A stretch of DNA of 45,407 nt from a virus. The stretch spans positions 1-45,407 of IMG/VR virus record IMGVR_UViG_3300011114_000627, one strand, 5' to 3'. Made by a program: the position numbers and the translations under genes. Positions 1-8,827 of the stretch are shown here, piece by piece. The stretch's first letter is position 1; each line of letters starts with the position of its first letter. The notes beneath the pieces are model-generated. The model searched no databases, was not told the DNA's origin, and saw only the letters and a list, made by a program, of their open reading frames with translations.

Positions 1-51
1 GTCAATAAATTGGTTTGAATTACGCTACCTCGGGTAATCACGGGAGGGGTA

Positions 52-2079
52 TTGTCTGCCGAAAGCGACCGCATCAACCAGCATCAAAAGGACCGTAGCG
101 CAGCCGGGCGGGATATCGGCCCACCACGACGAAACGAGCCTTACCGCGACGAACTGCGAGACGAGTGCGACAAATCCCTTCAGCGGTTCCTGGAAATCTG
201 CTTTCCCCAGGCGTTTCCGCTGGAGTGGTCGCCGGATCATATTCAGGTCATCGAAATCCTGCAGTCGGTCGCAACCAAGGGCGGTTTGTTCGCGCTGGCC
301 ATGCCTCGCGGATCTGGCAAAACATCCATCACGGCAAGGGCTGCGATCTGGGCATTGCTGACCAGGCGGCGGCGATTCGTGGAAATCATCGCAGGCACGG
401 AACGACTGGCCAAAAAGATCATCAAGGCCATCAAGACGGAGTTGTCAACCAATCAGGAATTGGATCTGCTGTACCCTCTGGAAATGCACGGATTTTGGCA
501 ATTGAACGGAGACAATCGCCGGGCGGGTGGCCAACACTGCGGCGGCGATAAAACCGGAATCAATCTCGGCATCAATGAAATCATCTTCCCCACTCACAAA
601 TACTCGCCAATCGGCGGGGCTGTGGTCTATGCAACCGGTCTGACCGGCAATGTACGCGGGTCCACCAGCACAGGGCAGGACGGCACGATCATCCGGCCCG
701 ACTTCGTGATTTTGGACGACCCACAGACGCGGGAATCATCGACATCAGCGGCACAGACTGAGGAACGAATCGAGATCATTCAAGGGGATGTGCTCGGCTT
801 GGCGGGCCCTGGTCAATCAATCGCGGCGGTCATGCCGTGTACTGTCGTTTCTAAGGACGATCTTGCCGACCACTTCCTGAAACATCCCCGCTGGCAGTCA
901 ATCCGAACGAAGATGCTCCCCAGCTTTCCTACCGATATGCCACTGTGGGACAAGTATTTCGAGATCCGTGGCGAAGAGTTTCGGGTACATGGGACGCATG
1001 ACGCAGCGAACGAGTTTTACACGCTTAACCGCGAAGCGATGGACGCCGGGGCGGTGGCATCGTGGGAGGCACGCAAGGAACCGGAAGAGGTTTCCGCGAT
1101 TCAATCGGCGATGCACTTGTGGCACCGTGACCCGCCAGCGTTCGCGGCTGAGTACAACAACGAACCGCTTGACGCTTCTCAGTCGCTGGACGTGCCGACG
1201 TTCGCGGGACTTCAAAAAAAAACAACAAACCTGCCAGCACTCACGGCACCGGTCTGGGCAACAAAGGTCACGCTTGGCATCGACGTGCAGCAGCGTTGCT
1301 TGTTCTGGTTACTCGCAGCATGGGCCGACGATTTCACTGGCTCGGTAATCGGATATGGCGCGTGGCCGCAGCAATCGAGGGCATATTTCGATCTGGCGGG
1401 AGTTAATCCGACGCTTCATCAGGCGAGCGGGCATAGTCAACTCGAATCGTCTCTGCGTTGGGGGCTTGATGGGATCTCTCAGGCAATGCTTGGCAAGGCG
1501 ATTACCCGTGAAGGTGGTGGCGAAATCGCAATCGGTAAAGCTGTGGTAGATGCCAACTGGGGTCAATCAACCGATACGGTCTACGAATTCTGCCGTCGTA
1601 CTCCATTCGGGGGAATTGTCACACCAAGTCACGGACGCGGGATTAAAGCGGGCGATAACCCAATGGCGGCATGGCCAAAAAAACAGGGCGAGACACACGG
1701 ATGGAACTGGATCCAGACGCCAGGGTCCGGGCAGCGGGCAGTGCGGCACATCATTTTCGATTCCAACTTTTGGAAGACGACGATGGCCGAACGTGCTGGA
1801 GCGGCGGTTGGTGAGAAGGGGTCGTTGTCTCTTTTCGGTGACAAGCCGGAACAGCACAAGATGTTTTTCGACCATCTTGGGGCAGAATCGCCAACCAGAA
1901 CGAGCGGGCGCGGGCGTGAGGTTTGGGAATGGAAGGCTCGACCGGGCGTTGATAACCACTGGCTCGACTGCCTCAGCCTCGCTGGCGTGGGGGCTTCGAT
2001 GCTTGGGTGTGGAATTTCAGGGATGTCATCGCAGCCGAAACAGATCCGCACATTCTCACTTCCAGGGGTGCGTGCATGA
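52..2079 (+). CDS. terL: Terminase large subunit, GpA-like
   Basis: ATP-driven motor and nuclease that cuts concatemeric phage DNA and pumps it through the portal. The 675-residue length fits the family. Seen: a Walker A-like P-loop PRGSGKT at residues 85-91, a Walker B strand FVILDD ending at D222-D223, and a C-terminal RNase H-like nuclease half with candidate acidic residues in GIDVQ (D411), VVDANWG (D500) and the NHWLDC motif near 635-640 that is typical of GpA-like terminases. The start is TTG at 52, chosen because GGGAGGGG lies just upstream (42-49) and no ATG is near. The next gene overlaps by ATGA. No small terminase subunit is visible to the left; it may lie beyond the window or be absent. 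Confidence 0.95.
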   Translation: MSAESDRINQHQKDRSAAGRDIGPPRRNEPYRDELRDECDKSLQRFLEICFPQAFPLEWSPDHIQVIEILQSVATKGGLFALAMPRGSGKTSITARAAIWALLTRRRRFVEIIAGTERLAKKIIKAIKTELSTNQELDLLYPLEMHGFWQLNGDNRRAGGQHCGGDKTGINLGINEIIFPTHKYSPIGGAVVYATGLTGNVRGSTSTGQDGTIIRPDFVILDDPQTRESSTSAAQTEERIEIIQGDVLGLAGPGQSIAAVMPCTVVSKDDLADHFLKHPRWQSIRTKMLPSFPTDMPLWDKYFEIRGEEFRVHGTHDAANEFYTLNREAMDAGAVASWEARKEPEEVSAIQSAMHLWHRDPPAFAAEYNNEPLDASQSLDVPTFAGLQKKTTNLPALTAPVWATKVTLGIDVQQRCLFWLLAAWADDFTGSVIGYGAWPQQSRAYFDLAGVNPTLHQASGHSQLESSLRWGLDGISQAMLGKAITREGGGEIAIGKAVVDANWGQSTDTVYEFCRRTPFGGIVTPSHGRGIKAGDNPMAAWPKKQGETHGWNWIQTPGSGQRAVRHIIFDSNFWKTTMAERAGAAVGEKGSLSLFGDKPEQHKMFFDHLGAESPTRTSGRGREVWEWKARPGVDNHWLDCLSLAGVGASMLGCGISGMSSQPKQIRTFSLPGVRA

Positions 2080-2285
2080 ATGAACCCCGCACGTTCGCGA
2101 TTCCTGGAGCCGGACTGAAGTGTGACAACTGCGGCGAAGTCCTGTCGGGAGTTGCTGACACGCGGTCGACGGAAGGATTGATTATCCGCCGTCGGTACTG
2201 CAAGTGCGGTCACGTCAACGAAACAGTTGAGCGGGTCATCGGTTCGCATCAGGTCAGGCGACGAATGAGCCAGTCTCACGAATGA
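2076..2285 (+). CDS. Small zinc-ribbon protein, NrdR/Ogr-like
   Basis: A 69-residue protein whose ATG overlaps the terminase stop (ATGA). Two Cys pairs are visible, CDNC near residue 16 and CKC near residue 47, spaced like the N-terminal zinc ribbon of NrdR, including the DTR and RRRYC elements. Known of such ribbons: they bind DNA or RNA polymerase in NrdR and in Ogr/Delta late activators. Inference: a structural or regulatory zinc ribbon, possibly a late-gene regulator given its place inside the packaging operon. No ATP-cone is present, so it is not a full NrdR. Confidence 0.7.
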   Translation: MNEPRTFAIPGAGLKCDNCGEVLSGVADTRSTEGLIIRRRYCKCGHVNETVERVIGSHQVRRRMSQSHE

Positions 2286-2314
2286 TTACTACGTGTAGTA
2301 AATCGGAGTTTACT
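2286..2314 (+). promoter_or_regulatory. Two competing short hairpins after the zinc-ribbon gene
   Basis: Directly after the stop codon, TTACTAC (2286-2292) and GTAGTAA (2295-2301) form a perfect 7-bp inverted repeat with a 2-base centre. AGTAAA (2297-2302) can instead pair with TTTACT (2309-2314), leaving loop TCGGAG. The two pairings share bases and exclude each other. In DNA it could be a palindromic operator; in RNA a small switch before the next gene. There is no T-run, so it is not a classical terminator. Confidence 0.45.
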
Positions 2315-2381
2315 TCCGCTATCTCGGACACAATGATTCCTTTCGTCTCGTGGAAAACTACCACGCACACGAAAAGATCCG

Positions 2382-2594
2382 ATGTCAGACGCGACCGACC
2401 AAGCCGCTATTGCTGCTGCCATTGCTGCGCCCGCCTCAGTATCCGCTGATGGTGTGTCCGTAGCGAATCGTCCGGTCAATGACCTGATCGCGGGCATCAA
2501 TCATCAGCGAGCCATCACGGCTACCGCCCCTTTGAACGTCGCAGCCACTCTTCGCGGGATGTGCTTCAAGATCGTTCCGCCGGGAGGGCCATGA
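2382..2594 (+). CDS. Small head-tail joining protein candidate (gpW position)
   Basis: A 70-residue protein between terminase and portal, the place of gpW in lambda-like phages and of about the same size. The N-terminal half is Ala-rich and probably helical; the C-terminus ends in FKIVPPGGP. I do not recognise a diagnostic gpW sequence, so the call rests on position and length. The stop overlaps the portal start (ATGA at 2591-2594). The upstream gap (2286-2381) holds the competing hairpins and only a weak purine ribosome binding site. Confidence 0.5.
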   Translation: MSDATDQAAIAAAIAAPASVSADGVSVANRPVNDLIAGINHQRAITATAPLNVAATLRGMCFKIVPPGGP

Positions 2595-4240
2595 TGTTTC
2601 AGTGGCTCAATCGGCTTCTGACGCGCCCGGTCAATGCTCGGTTCGATGTGGCGCAAACGACCCACACGAACAAGAATCATTGGACCAACGCGGACAACAT
2701 GTCGGCACGGGCATCCATCAGCCCGGCAGTGCGTCGAGTCATTCGCATCCGGTCTCGATACGAGGCTGAAAATAATTCGTGGTACGCGGGAATTCTGCGT
2801 ACTGCGGTTAATCATATCGTCGGCAAAGGGCCACGGCTACAGGTACTGACGGCTGACCCAGAAGCTAACAAGCGACTGGAGGCGGCATTCTGCAAGTGGT
2901 GCAAGTCCGTTCAGTTTGCCGACAAGCTGCGAACCGCCGTTGAGGCGTATTGGCGCGACGGCGAAGTATTCATGATGCGGGCGGAACGACCACGCAACTA
3001 CCCCATGATGCTGGATCTGCGGACGTTTGAAACGGAGCAGGTTGCCAGCCCGTACAAGGGGTCGATTCTCGCGGACCCGTTCATTGACGACGGCATTCGA
3101 TTCGATCAGCAGACGAACGAAATCGAATTCCATCTGTACGACCATCACCCCGGCGGCAATGTACCAGTCTCCACACTGAGCGGTCGCTGGTATCCGTCGC
3201 GTGAAGTCCTGCATTTGTTCCGCGCTGAACGACCAGGGCAAACACGCGGACTTCCAAGGGCCACGCCATCGCTGCAGATGCTGCCGATCATGCGGCGACA
3301 TCATTCCGCGTCACTGAATCTCGCTGAGTCCGCAGCCAATTGGGGTATGTACCTCAAGACGACATCACCCGCCATCGATCCAACGCAGTCCCCGCAGGAC
3401 TTCGCCGAAATCGAAATGGCTCGGAACATGATGACGATTCTGCCGTCTGGCTGGGAACCCGGCGTTCTGGAAGCCAAGCAGCCCGGCCCGATCTTTGAGT
3501 CGTTCCAAAACTTCACGCTGAAGACGTTTTCACGCTGCACCAACATGCCATTCCCGTTGGCGGCTGGAACGGCGCAAGACTCCAATTTCAGCAGCTTCAA
3601 GGGCGACATGCGGAATGTCTGGCGGCCGGAAGTGCTGACCGAACAGGACCGCATTGAGACATCCATCATTGAGCCTGTCTGGACGTGGTTCCTTGAAGCG
3701 GCGGTGTTTGTTCCAGGATTGCTCGACGGACTGCCCGCACTCGCGGACATTGCCCATCAATGGCACTGGCCACCGTTACCCGATCTCGACCCGGTTGATA
3801 CTGCGAACGCCAATCAAATCAAACTGGCCAGCGGTCAGGCAACCCCGACATCGATCCATGCCGAAGCTGGGCAGGACTGGGAAACAGAAGCCGCAACGGC
3901 AGCGAATGACTTCGGCGTAGACGTGGCATCGTACAAAGCTGCAATCTTTGCCAAGACGTTTGCTGTGACTGGTGCTCCGATGCCGTCAAGTGCAGCCGGT
4001 CAACCAGCCCTCGCGCAGGCACAAGGCGAATACACGCAACTTGGCCAGCGAGCGTTTACCAATAACGTCAAGCGAATCAAATCAACGCTGGAGCAAGTCG
4101 CATCCGGTGCGATGTCTCGCGTCATGGCCGAACAGACCTTGGCGTCAATTGGCCTGCCTCCTGACCGCGTGTCCGCACTGATTGCTGACGCTCTCGACGG
4201 TCGCGTGGATGACCCGCAATTGCAGGAGGCTCCTCAGTGA
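2591..4240 (+). CDS. Portal protein, lambda family
   Basis: Dodecameric channel at the unique capsid vertex through which DNA enters and leaves, and to which the connector and tail attach. The 549-residue sequence carries lambda-type (GpB) portal features: an N-terminal NADNMSARASISPAVRRVIRIRSRYEAEN-type region (broken here by commas in family terms: ARASI, RxRSRYEAENN), NHIVGKGPRL, then the REVLHLFR and GLPRATPSLQ segments of the clip/stem region, and SNFSSFKGDMRN. GGGAGG sits immediately upstream; translation may begin at ATG 2591 (ATGA overlap with the preceding gene) or at ATG 2594, which has the better spacing. The stop overlaps the protease-capsid start. Confidence 0.93.
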   Translation: MMFQWLNRLLTRPVNARFDVAQTTHTNKNHWTNADNMSARASISPAVRRVIRIRSRYEAENNSWYAGILRTAVNHIVGKGPRLQVLTADPEANKRLEAAFCKWCKSVQFADKLRTAVEAYWRDGEVFMMRAERPRNYPMMLDLRTFETEQVASPYKGSILADPFIDDGIRFDQQTNEIEFHLYDHHPGGNVPVSTLSGRWYPSREVLHLFRAERPGQTRGLPRATPSLQMLPIMRRHHSASLNLAESAANWGMYLKTTSPAIDPTQSPQDFAEIEMARNMMTILPSGWEPGVLEAKQPGPIFESFQNFTLKTFSRCTNMPFPLAAGTAQDSNFSSFKGDMRNVWRPEVLTEQDRIETSIIEPVWTWFLEAAVFVPGLLDGLPALADIAHQWHWPPLPDLDPVDTANANQIKLASGQATPTSIHAEAGQDWETEAATAANDFGVDVASYKAAIFAKTFAVTGAPMPSSAAGQPALAQAQGEYTQLGQRAFTNNVKRIKSTLEQVASGAMSRVMAEQTLASIGLPPDRVSALIADALDGRVDDPQLQEAPQ

Positions 4241-6312
4241 AAAACCTCAGCATCTTTGCGGCATTGAACCTCAAAGCAGCCGAAGCGGGCAAGCCGCGCC
4301 GGTTCTCAATACTCGCCTATTCTGGCGGGACATTGAACGTCGACGGGTTTGACCTGCCTGTCATCGTCGACCTTGCCGGGATGGAGATTCCTGCCAGCGT
4401 GCCAATTCTGATTGACCACACAAAGTCAGTCGAAGCTACGCTTGGATTGACAGACTCCATCGTCAATACCGGCACGTCTCTGATGCTGGCCGGACTCATT
4501 ACCGGTCAATCCGCCACGAGTCAGCAGGTGCTGGCACAAGCCGCAGCGGGCCATCAATGGCAGGCATCTATCGGCGCGATGGTCGGCGACACCGAAGAGA
4601 TCGCAGCCGGTCAATCCGTCTCTGTCAACGGGCAGTCGTTTACCGGCCCGGTGATCGTCGCGCGTCGTTCTGTTCTCCGCGAAACGTCGGTTCTCCCAAT
4701 GGGGGCCGATCCGACAACTTCCGTCAACTTGGCTGCAAAAGCAGCCGGACTTTTGAAAGGAGCGGCTCCCATGTCGTTCGAGCAATGGTGTACGAGTTTG
4801 GGTGTCGATCCTGCAACGCTCAAGGAAGCGGACAAGGCGGCAATGCAGCTGGCTTACGATGCTGCGCAGAATCCACCCGCGACCCCTGCGGCTACTCCTG
4901 CACCAGTCCCTGCGGCTGCTGCGGTTCCAACCCCAGCGCCAGCACTCGCCCCCACGGCATCGGCGGGTGGCGTGCTGAATCTGCAGGCCGCGTTGAAGCA
5001 GCAGAACGATTCACTTGCGGCCAACATGCGACGAATCAGCGAAATCCAAGCCAAGGCGGCTGGTCATCCGTCCATCGCTGCCACGGCCATTGAAAAAGGA
5101 TGGTCGCTCGAAAAGGTGGAATTGGAAGTCCTCAAGGCATCCGATGCCAAGGTGCGGCCAACCAGCTTCCGGTCGGGCGAAAAGAATATCGACAGTGACG
5201 CGGTACTGGAAGCTGCATTGTGCCAACATCGCAAGTTGAACGACGTTGAAAAGTCGTTCAGCCCGGAAGTCTTGCAGGCCGCTCACACGGAATACCGTGG
5301 TCAAATCGGTCTACAGCAGATGCTGATTATGGCGGCTGAAGCTAACGGCCTACACCTGCAAGCCGGGGCACGACTGACGACCGGAAACATGCGAGGCGTC
5401 CTGCAGGCCGCATTCTCCACGGCCAAGCTGCCCGGCATCCTGTCGAACACGGCCAACAAGGAAATCCTGCAGGGCTACATGGAAGAGGATGCGGTCTGGC
5501 GGGAGATTGCATCAATCAAGTCCGTCAACGACTTCAAGACCGTTACGAGCTACCGAATGCTCGACAACATGGCTTATGAAAAGGTTGGGGCGGGCGGTTC
5601 CATCAAGGGTGGAACGGTTGGTGAAGAATCATTCACCCGCGCTGTCGACACATACGCGAAGATGTTTTCCTTGACCCGAACGGACATCATCAACGACGAC
5701 CTCGGGGCGTTCGACGACCTGCGGACTCGTATCGGTGCTGGTGCGGCAATCAAGCTGAATGATCTGTTCTGGACGACGTTCCTGGCGAACCTCGGAACGA
5801 TCTTCACCAGCACTCGCACGAACTATATCAGCGGTTCGACAACGAACCTTGGGACCGATGGCGTGGGCCTGGGGTTGGCACAAAAGGCATGGCGTCAAAT
5901 GCGGTCGCCATCGGCGGACGGCAGCAAGCGAATCTCTGGGAACGCGAAATTCTTGCTGGTTCCGCCAGAACTGGAAACAACCGCTGACGCGTTGTTCGTG
6001 GCACGCAACCCCGGCAGCGTGAAGGTGTCGGACGTGAACACGTTCGCCGGAAAGTACATGCCAATCGTCGCCAATCAGCTGAGTGATTCGGCCTATACCG
6101 GCTATTCGGCGACCGCGTTCTACATCCTGGGCGACAAGTCGAAGGGATCACCGATTGTCGTGTCGTTCTTGGGTGGGCAGGAAACCCCGACCGTGGAATC
6201 GGCGGACGCTGACTTCAACACGCTCGGCATCCAGTTCCGTGGCTACCACGACTTCGGATGCGATCTCGGAGACGGCTACCTGAACGCACTGATGAGCAAG
6301 GGCGCTGCCTGA
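4237..6312 (+). CDS. Prohead protease - major capsid protein fusion
   Basis: A 691-residue polyprotein. Residues 1-170 look like a prohead protease: LIDH with candidate catalytic H61 and WQASIGA with candidate nucleophile S111. Residues 180-310 are an Ala/Pro-rich linker followed by a helical, scaffold-like delta region. Residues about 380-691 are an HK97-fold capsid domain resembling Mu gpT-type major heads (for example GILSNTANKEIL and FSLTRTDIINDD). Such fusions are a known phage class in which the protease releases mature capsid protein. It follows the portal with ATGA overlap. An internal start at 4771 could make a protease-free capsid chain (separate entry). Confidence 0.92.
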   Translation: MKNLSIFAALNLKAAEAGKPRRFSILAYSGGTLNVDGFDLPVIVDLAGMEIPASVPILIDHTKSVEATLGLTDSIVNTGTSLMLAGLITGQSATSQQVLAQAAAGHQWQASIGAMVGDTEEIAAGQSVSVNGQSFTGPVIVARRSVLRETSVLPMGADPTTSVNLAAKAAGLLKGAAPMSFEQWCTSLGVDPATLKEADKAAMQLAYDAAQNPPATPAATPAPVPAAAAVPTPAPALAPTASAGGVLNLQAALKQQNDSLAANMRRISEIQAKAAGHPSIAATAIEKGWSLEKVELEVLKASDAKVRPTSFRSGEKNIDSDAVLEAALCQHRKLNDVEKSFSPEVLQAAHTEYRGQIGLQQMLIMAAEANGLHLQAGARLTTGNMRGVLQAAFSTAKLPGILSNTANKEILQGYMEEDAVWREIASIKSVNDFKTVTSYRMLDNMAYEKVGAGGSIKGGTVGEESFTRAVDTYAKMFSLTRTDIINDDLGAFDDLRTRIGAGAAIKLNDLFWTTFLANLGTIFTSTRTNYISGSTTNLGTDGVGLGLAQKAWRQMRSPSADGSKRISGNAKFLLVPPELETTADALFVARNPGSVKVSDVNTFAGKYMPIVANQLSDSAYTGYSATAFYILGDKSKGSPIVVSFLGGQETPTVESADADFNTLGIQFRGYHDFGCDLGDGYLNALMSKGAA
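4756..4773 (+). promoter_or_regulatory. Strong internal ribosome binding site and start inside the protease-capsid gene
   Basis: AAAGGAG at 4756-4762 lies 8 bases before an in-frame ATG at 4771, Met179 of the fusion. It falls at the boundary between the protease domain and the scaffold/capsid part. Initiation here would yield about 513 residues (MSFEQWC onward) without protease. It parallels nested starts in lambda-like head operons (Nu3 within C). Confidence 0.6.
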
Positions 6313-6325
6313 TTCGGTTGACATC

Positions 6326-6350
6326 GCCGGGCGGTGAGTTATCGCCCGGC
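6326..6350 (+). terminator. GC-rich hairpin after the capsid gene
   Basis: GCCGGGCG (6326-6333) and CGCCCGGC (6343-6350) form a perfect 8-bp stem with a 9-base loop, 13 bases after the capsid stop. No T-run follows, so it is more likely a partial terminator or an mRNA 3'-end stabiliser setting the capsid to downstream gene ratio than a full stop. Confidence 0.55.
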
Positions 6351-6382
6351 CCTTCCTCACAAACAAACTTTCGGAGTGAATC

Positions 6383-7060
6383 ATGGCTCAAGTGCCTGCG
6401 GAACTTTATTCAGATGAGGGCGCGATTAACTACGTGCCAAGCGGTGCGGTGCTGGCGGGTGATGTTGTCGCGCTCAATGGCATGATCGGGATTGCATCCA
6501 GTGCAATCGCCGCGAGTGCGACCGGTGCATTGCAGATTGAGGGGATTTATCAACTCCCCAAAACTACAGCGGCATGGGTGCGCGGATTGCCAGTGTTCTG
6601 GAATCCAACTGGCGACCCCGACAACGGAACTGCGGGATCTGGTGCGGCCAATCAATTGGGTGTCGGGACATATGCGGGCATCGCGGTCGAAACTGAAGCC
6701 AGCGGCGACGATACCGGGGCGGTCAATATCAATGTCCGGCCAAGCAACCTGCTGGGCGTGTCGGCAGTGACAGCGGCAGGAAGCTCAATCAGCGATGCTG
6801 CAGCATTGGCCAATGGAATCAATATCGTTACCGGGGCGGATGGAACCAAGGGCGTGATTCTACCCGTGGCGGTTGCTGGTATGCAGGTAATCGTCAAGGG
6901 CGTCACAGCGGGTGTCCTGAAGGTCTATCCGCAAGCGTCGTCGGTCATCAATGCACTGTCCGCAAGTGCTGCGATCAGCCTCGCGTCCGGTGCTGTCCCG
7001 GCGATTTTCGTCGCCAGCTCGACGACCCAGTGGTACACGATTCCGCTGCTGCCAAGCTGA
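6383..7060 (+). CDS. Capsid decoration/cement protein, DUF2190-like
   Basis: A 225-residue protein directly after the capsid gene. Residues 1-120 match the pattern of DUF2190 capsid-cement proteins: an early GAINYVPSGAVLAGDVV segment, LPVFWNPT, and a repeated small-residue beta pattern. The C-terminal 100 residues are a Gly/Ala/Val-rich beta extension not usual in the short family members. It probably stabilises the expanded shell at inter-capsomer positions. The start has a GGAG-type site (in tcggagtg) upstream. Confidence 0.8.
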   Translation: MAQVPAELYSDEGAINYVPSGAVLAGDVVALNGMIGIASSAIAASATGALQIEGIYQLPKTTAAWVRGLPVFWNPTGDPDNGTAGSGAANQLGVGTYAGIAVETEASGDDTGAVNINVRPSNLLGVSAVTAAGSSISDAAALANGINIVTGADGTKGVILPVAVAGMQVIVKGVTAGVLKVYPQASSVINALSASAAISLASGAVPAIFVASSTTQWYTIPLLPS

Positions 7061-7071
7061 TTGGGTGATTC

Positions 7072-7416
7072 ATGTCCAACATGCTCGACGATGGCGTTGC
7101 GTCAATGGTGGGGTCGCTGCTGGCTGTTGCTGGCAGCGCCTACACCTACACACGCGGGTCATCGTCGGAAACGGTCACGATGCGACGGACGACACCGGAC
7201 AATGAAGTGCTGGACGAAAACGGACAGTATGTCAGCACGAAGTTCGATGATTTTTTGGTCGGGACTACATCACTGCCATTTGGTGATCCGCTTCAAGGGG
7301 ATCGGATTACTACCAGCATTGCAGCATATGAGGTTCAGCCACGGAGCGGCGAGCAGACATTTCGACGAACAAGTCCTTCGATGACTCGAATTTTCACGAT
7401 GCAGGTTAAGCGATGA
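7072..7416 (+). CDS. Head-tail connector/head closure candidate
   Basis: A 114-residue protein in the position of lambda gpFII or the Phage_attach-type connector, after decoration and before the tail completion genes. It has a short Ala-rich N-terminal helix and a beta-rich body (YTYTRG, ETVTMRRT, ITTSIAAYEVQP). Start ATG 7072; the stop overlaps the next gene (ATGA 7413-7416). The function is mainly inferred from gene order; the fold was not verified. Confidence 0.6.
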   Translation: MSNMLDDGVASMVGSLLAVAGSAYTYTRGSSSETVTMRRTTPDNEVLDENGQYVSTKFDDFLVGTTSLPFGDPLQGDRITTSIAAYEVQPRSGEQTFRRTSPSMTRIFTMQVKR

Positions 7417-7841
7417 CGGCGGCAGCAACGACTATCGCCGACGCCATCGTGAGCCAGTATCAGGCAGCGTTTACGGATCTGGAAGTCAGTCGCGTTTATG
7501 TTCCCGAATGGAACCTGGACACGATGGATAGCCACAACATTTTACAGATCGCACCGAACGGCCAAGAGATCGAGTTTATGAGTCGCGGCGGCGGTGTGCT
7601 GGTGAACTATCGGTATTTGGTGGCGCTGGGTGCCAAGGCGATTGACGCGACGACGGCAACGCTCGATCCGTTTGTTGATCTGCTGGAATCCCTAATGGAC
7701 TTCTGGCAGTCAACGAACATTAGTGGACGGCAAGAGCGAGCGACGGGAATTGAATTGCATGTCTGGCCGGATATCGAGCAAGTGCGGACGAAATCCATGT
7801 TTCTAGGCGTGTTTGAAATCACGTTCCAAGGGACGCGGTGA
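7413..7841 (+). CDS. Tail terminator/head-tail joining candidate
   Basis: A 142-residue protein of mixed alpha/beta character without membrane segments. In lambda-like order this slot holds head-tail joining or tail terminator proteins (gpZ/gpU, HK97 gp10 neighbours). Visible features are an N-terminal helix (TTIADAIVSQYQAAF) and a C-terminal strand-like MFLGVFEITFQG. It overlaps both neighbours translationally. I do not recognise a family signature, so the role is from position. Confidence 0.5.
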   Translation: MTAAATTIADAIVSQYQAAFTDLEVSRVYVPEWNLDTMDSHNILQIAPNGQEIEFMSRGGGVLVNYRYLVALGAKAIDATTATLDPFVDLLESLMDFWQSTNISGRQERATGIELHVWPDIEQVRTKSMFLGVFEITFQGTR

Positions 7842-8359
7842 TGGTTGGAATAGTTGAAGTCCGAAAGCTGTTTTTCGACTCCGACATGGTGATGCGGAAG
7901 CTGGACGCGAAGTCGAGGAAGGTGCTGAGCAAGGGTGGGGCGTTCATTCGACGAACGGCTCGCAGTTCGATCAAGAAAAGCAAGCAGAAGTCAGTAGCGG
8001 AACTCACGGCAAAGGAAAAACGGATCTACGCGATTCAGTGCGCCGACGCCAAGAAACACGGACGACCGAAACCGAAACGACCATTCGCAGCAAGTAAGCC
8101 GGGCGAGCCACCACGCAGCCCGACAGGCAAATACAAACAAACGATTTTCTTCTACTACGACGAGTCAACCAATTCGATGGTTTGCGGGCCGGTTAAGCTG
8201 CCAACCTCGACGGAAAAGATACCAGCGATCCTGGAAAGCGGCGGGACTGAAACCGTCAACAGCGGACGAACAGTGACGATCAAGCCACGGCCACATATGG
8301 CACCGGCTTACGAGAAAGAACGAAACAAGATTGTCGCCATGTTCGCGGGCGATTTGTGA
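7841..8359 (+). CDS. HK97 gp10-like / minor tail protein
   Basis: A 172-residue basic protein. The C-terminal KPRPHMAPAYEKERNKI is the characteristic end of HK97-gp10-like and Mu-gpG-like tail completion proteins (RPxxxPAFxxxxxxI). The Lys/Arg-rich middle (KSKQK, KKHGRPKPKRP) is longer than in the usual family and may contact DNA or a neighbouring ring. ATG 7841 overlaps the previous stop (TGATG); a GTG at 7838 is an alternative start. Confidence 0.7.
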   Translation: MVGIVEVRKLFFDSDMVMRKLDAKSRKVLSKGGAFIRRTARSSIKKSKQKSVAELTAKEKRIYAIQCADAKKHGRPKPKRPFAASKPGEPPRSPTGKYKQTIFFYYDESTNSMVCGPVKLPTSTEKIPAILESGGTETVNSGRTVTIKPRPHMAPAYEKERNKIVAMFAGDL

Positions 8360-8370
8360 AAGGTTGACCA

Positions 8371-8814
8371 ATGGCCATCGTGCTCGGTCTGAACGGCAAG
8401 CTCTACAAAAATACGAATACCTACGCCAGTCCGACATGGGTGTTGATTACCAAGGTGCAAGACCTGGAACTCAAGATCGAGGGCGACCAGTTTGATGTCA
8501 GCAATCGCGCTGGGTCGGGCTGGAAAGAACAGGTGAACACGCTGTTCGATGCCGAAATCACCTGGAACATGCCTTACGACCCGGCAGACACGATTCTAAC
8601 AGCTATGCAGGCACTGGCCCGACCCGGTGGAAGCACGATTGAACTGCTGATTCTCGACGGCCTGGTTGCGACATCAGGATCACAGGGATTGCGAGCCACG
8701 TGCGCCATCAAAACCGGTACGGGTCGATCCGAAAAGCTCGGCGAGGCAATGACCGTGTCGTTTACCGCGAAACCATCCCCAGCGGCCAACGCGCCAAGCT
8801 GGTTCACCGTTTGA
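8371..8814 (+). CDS. Tail tube protein, copy 1
   Basis: A 147-residue protein, one of two adjacent paralogues roughly 70% identical by eye from end to end (shared NGKLYKNT, LELKIE, SNRAG, GRSEKLGEAMT). Size, position before the chaperone and tape measure genes, and the beta-rich pattern fit a major tail tube protein. A phage tail usually needs one tube protein, so one copy may be a tube variant, a tail-tip ring or a decorated form. No clear strong ribosome binding site is seen (weak aaaggttg upstream). Confidence 0.7.
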   Translation: MAIVLGLNGKLYKNTNTYASPTWVLITKVQDLELKIEGDQFDVSNRAGSGWKEQVNTLFDAEITWNMPYDPADTILTAMQALARPGGSTIELLILDGLVATSGSQGLRATCAIKTGTGRSEKLGEAMTVSFTAKPSPAANAPSWFTV

Positions 8815-8827
8815 TTAGGAGCCTGAC

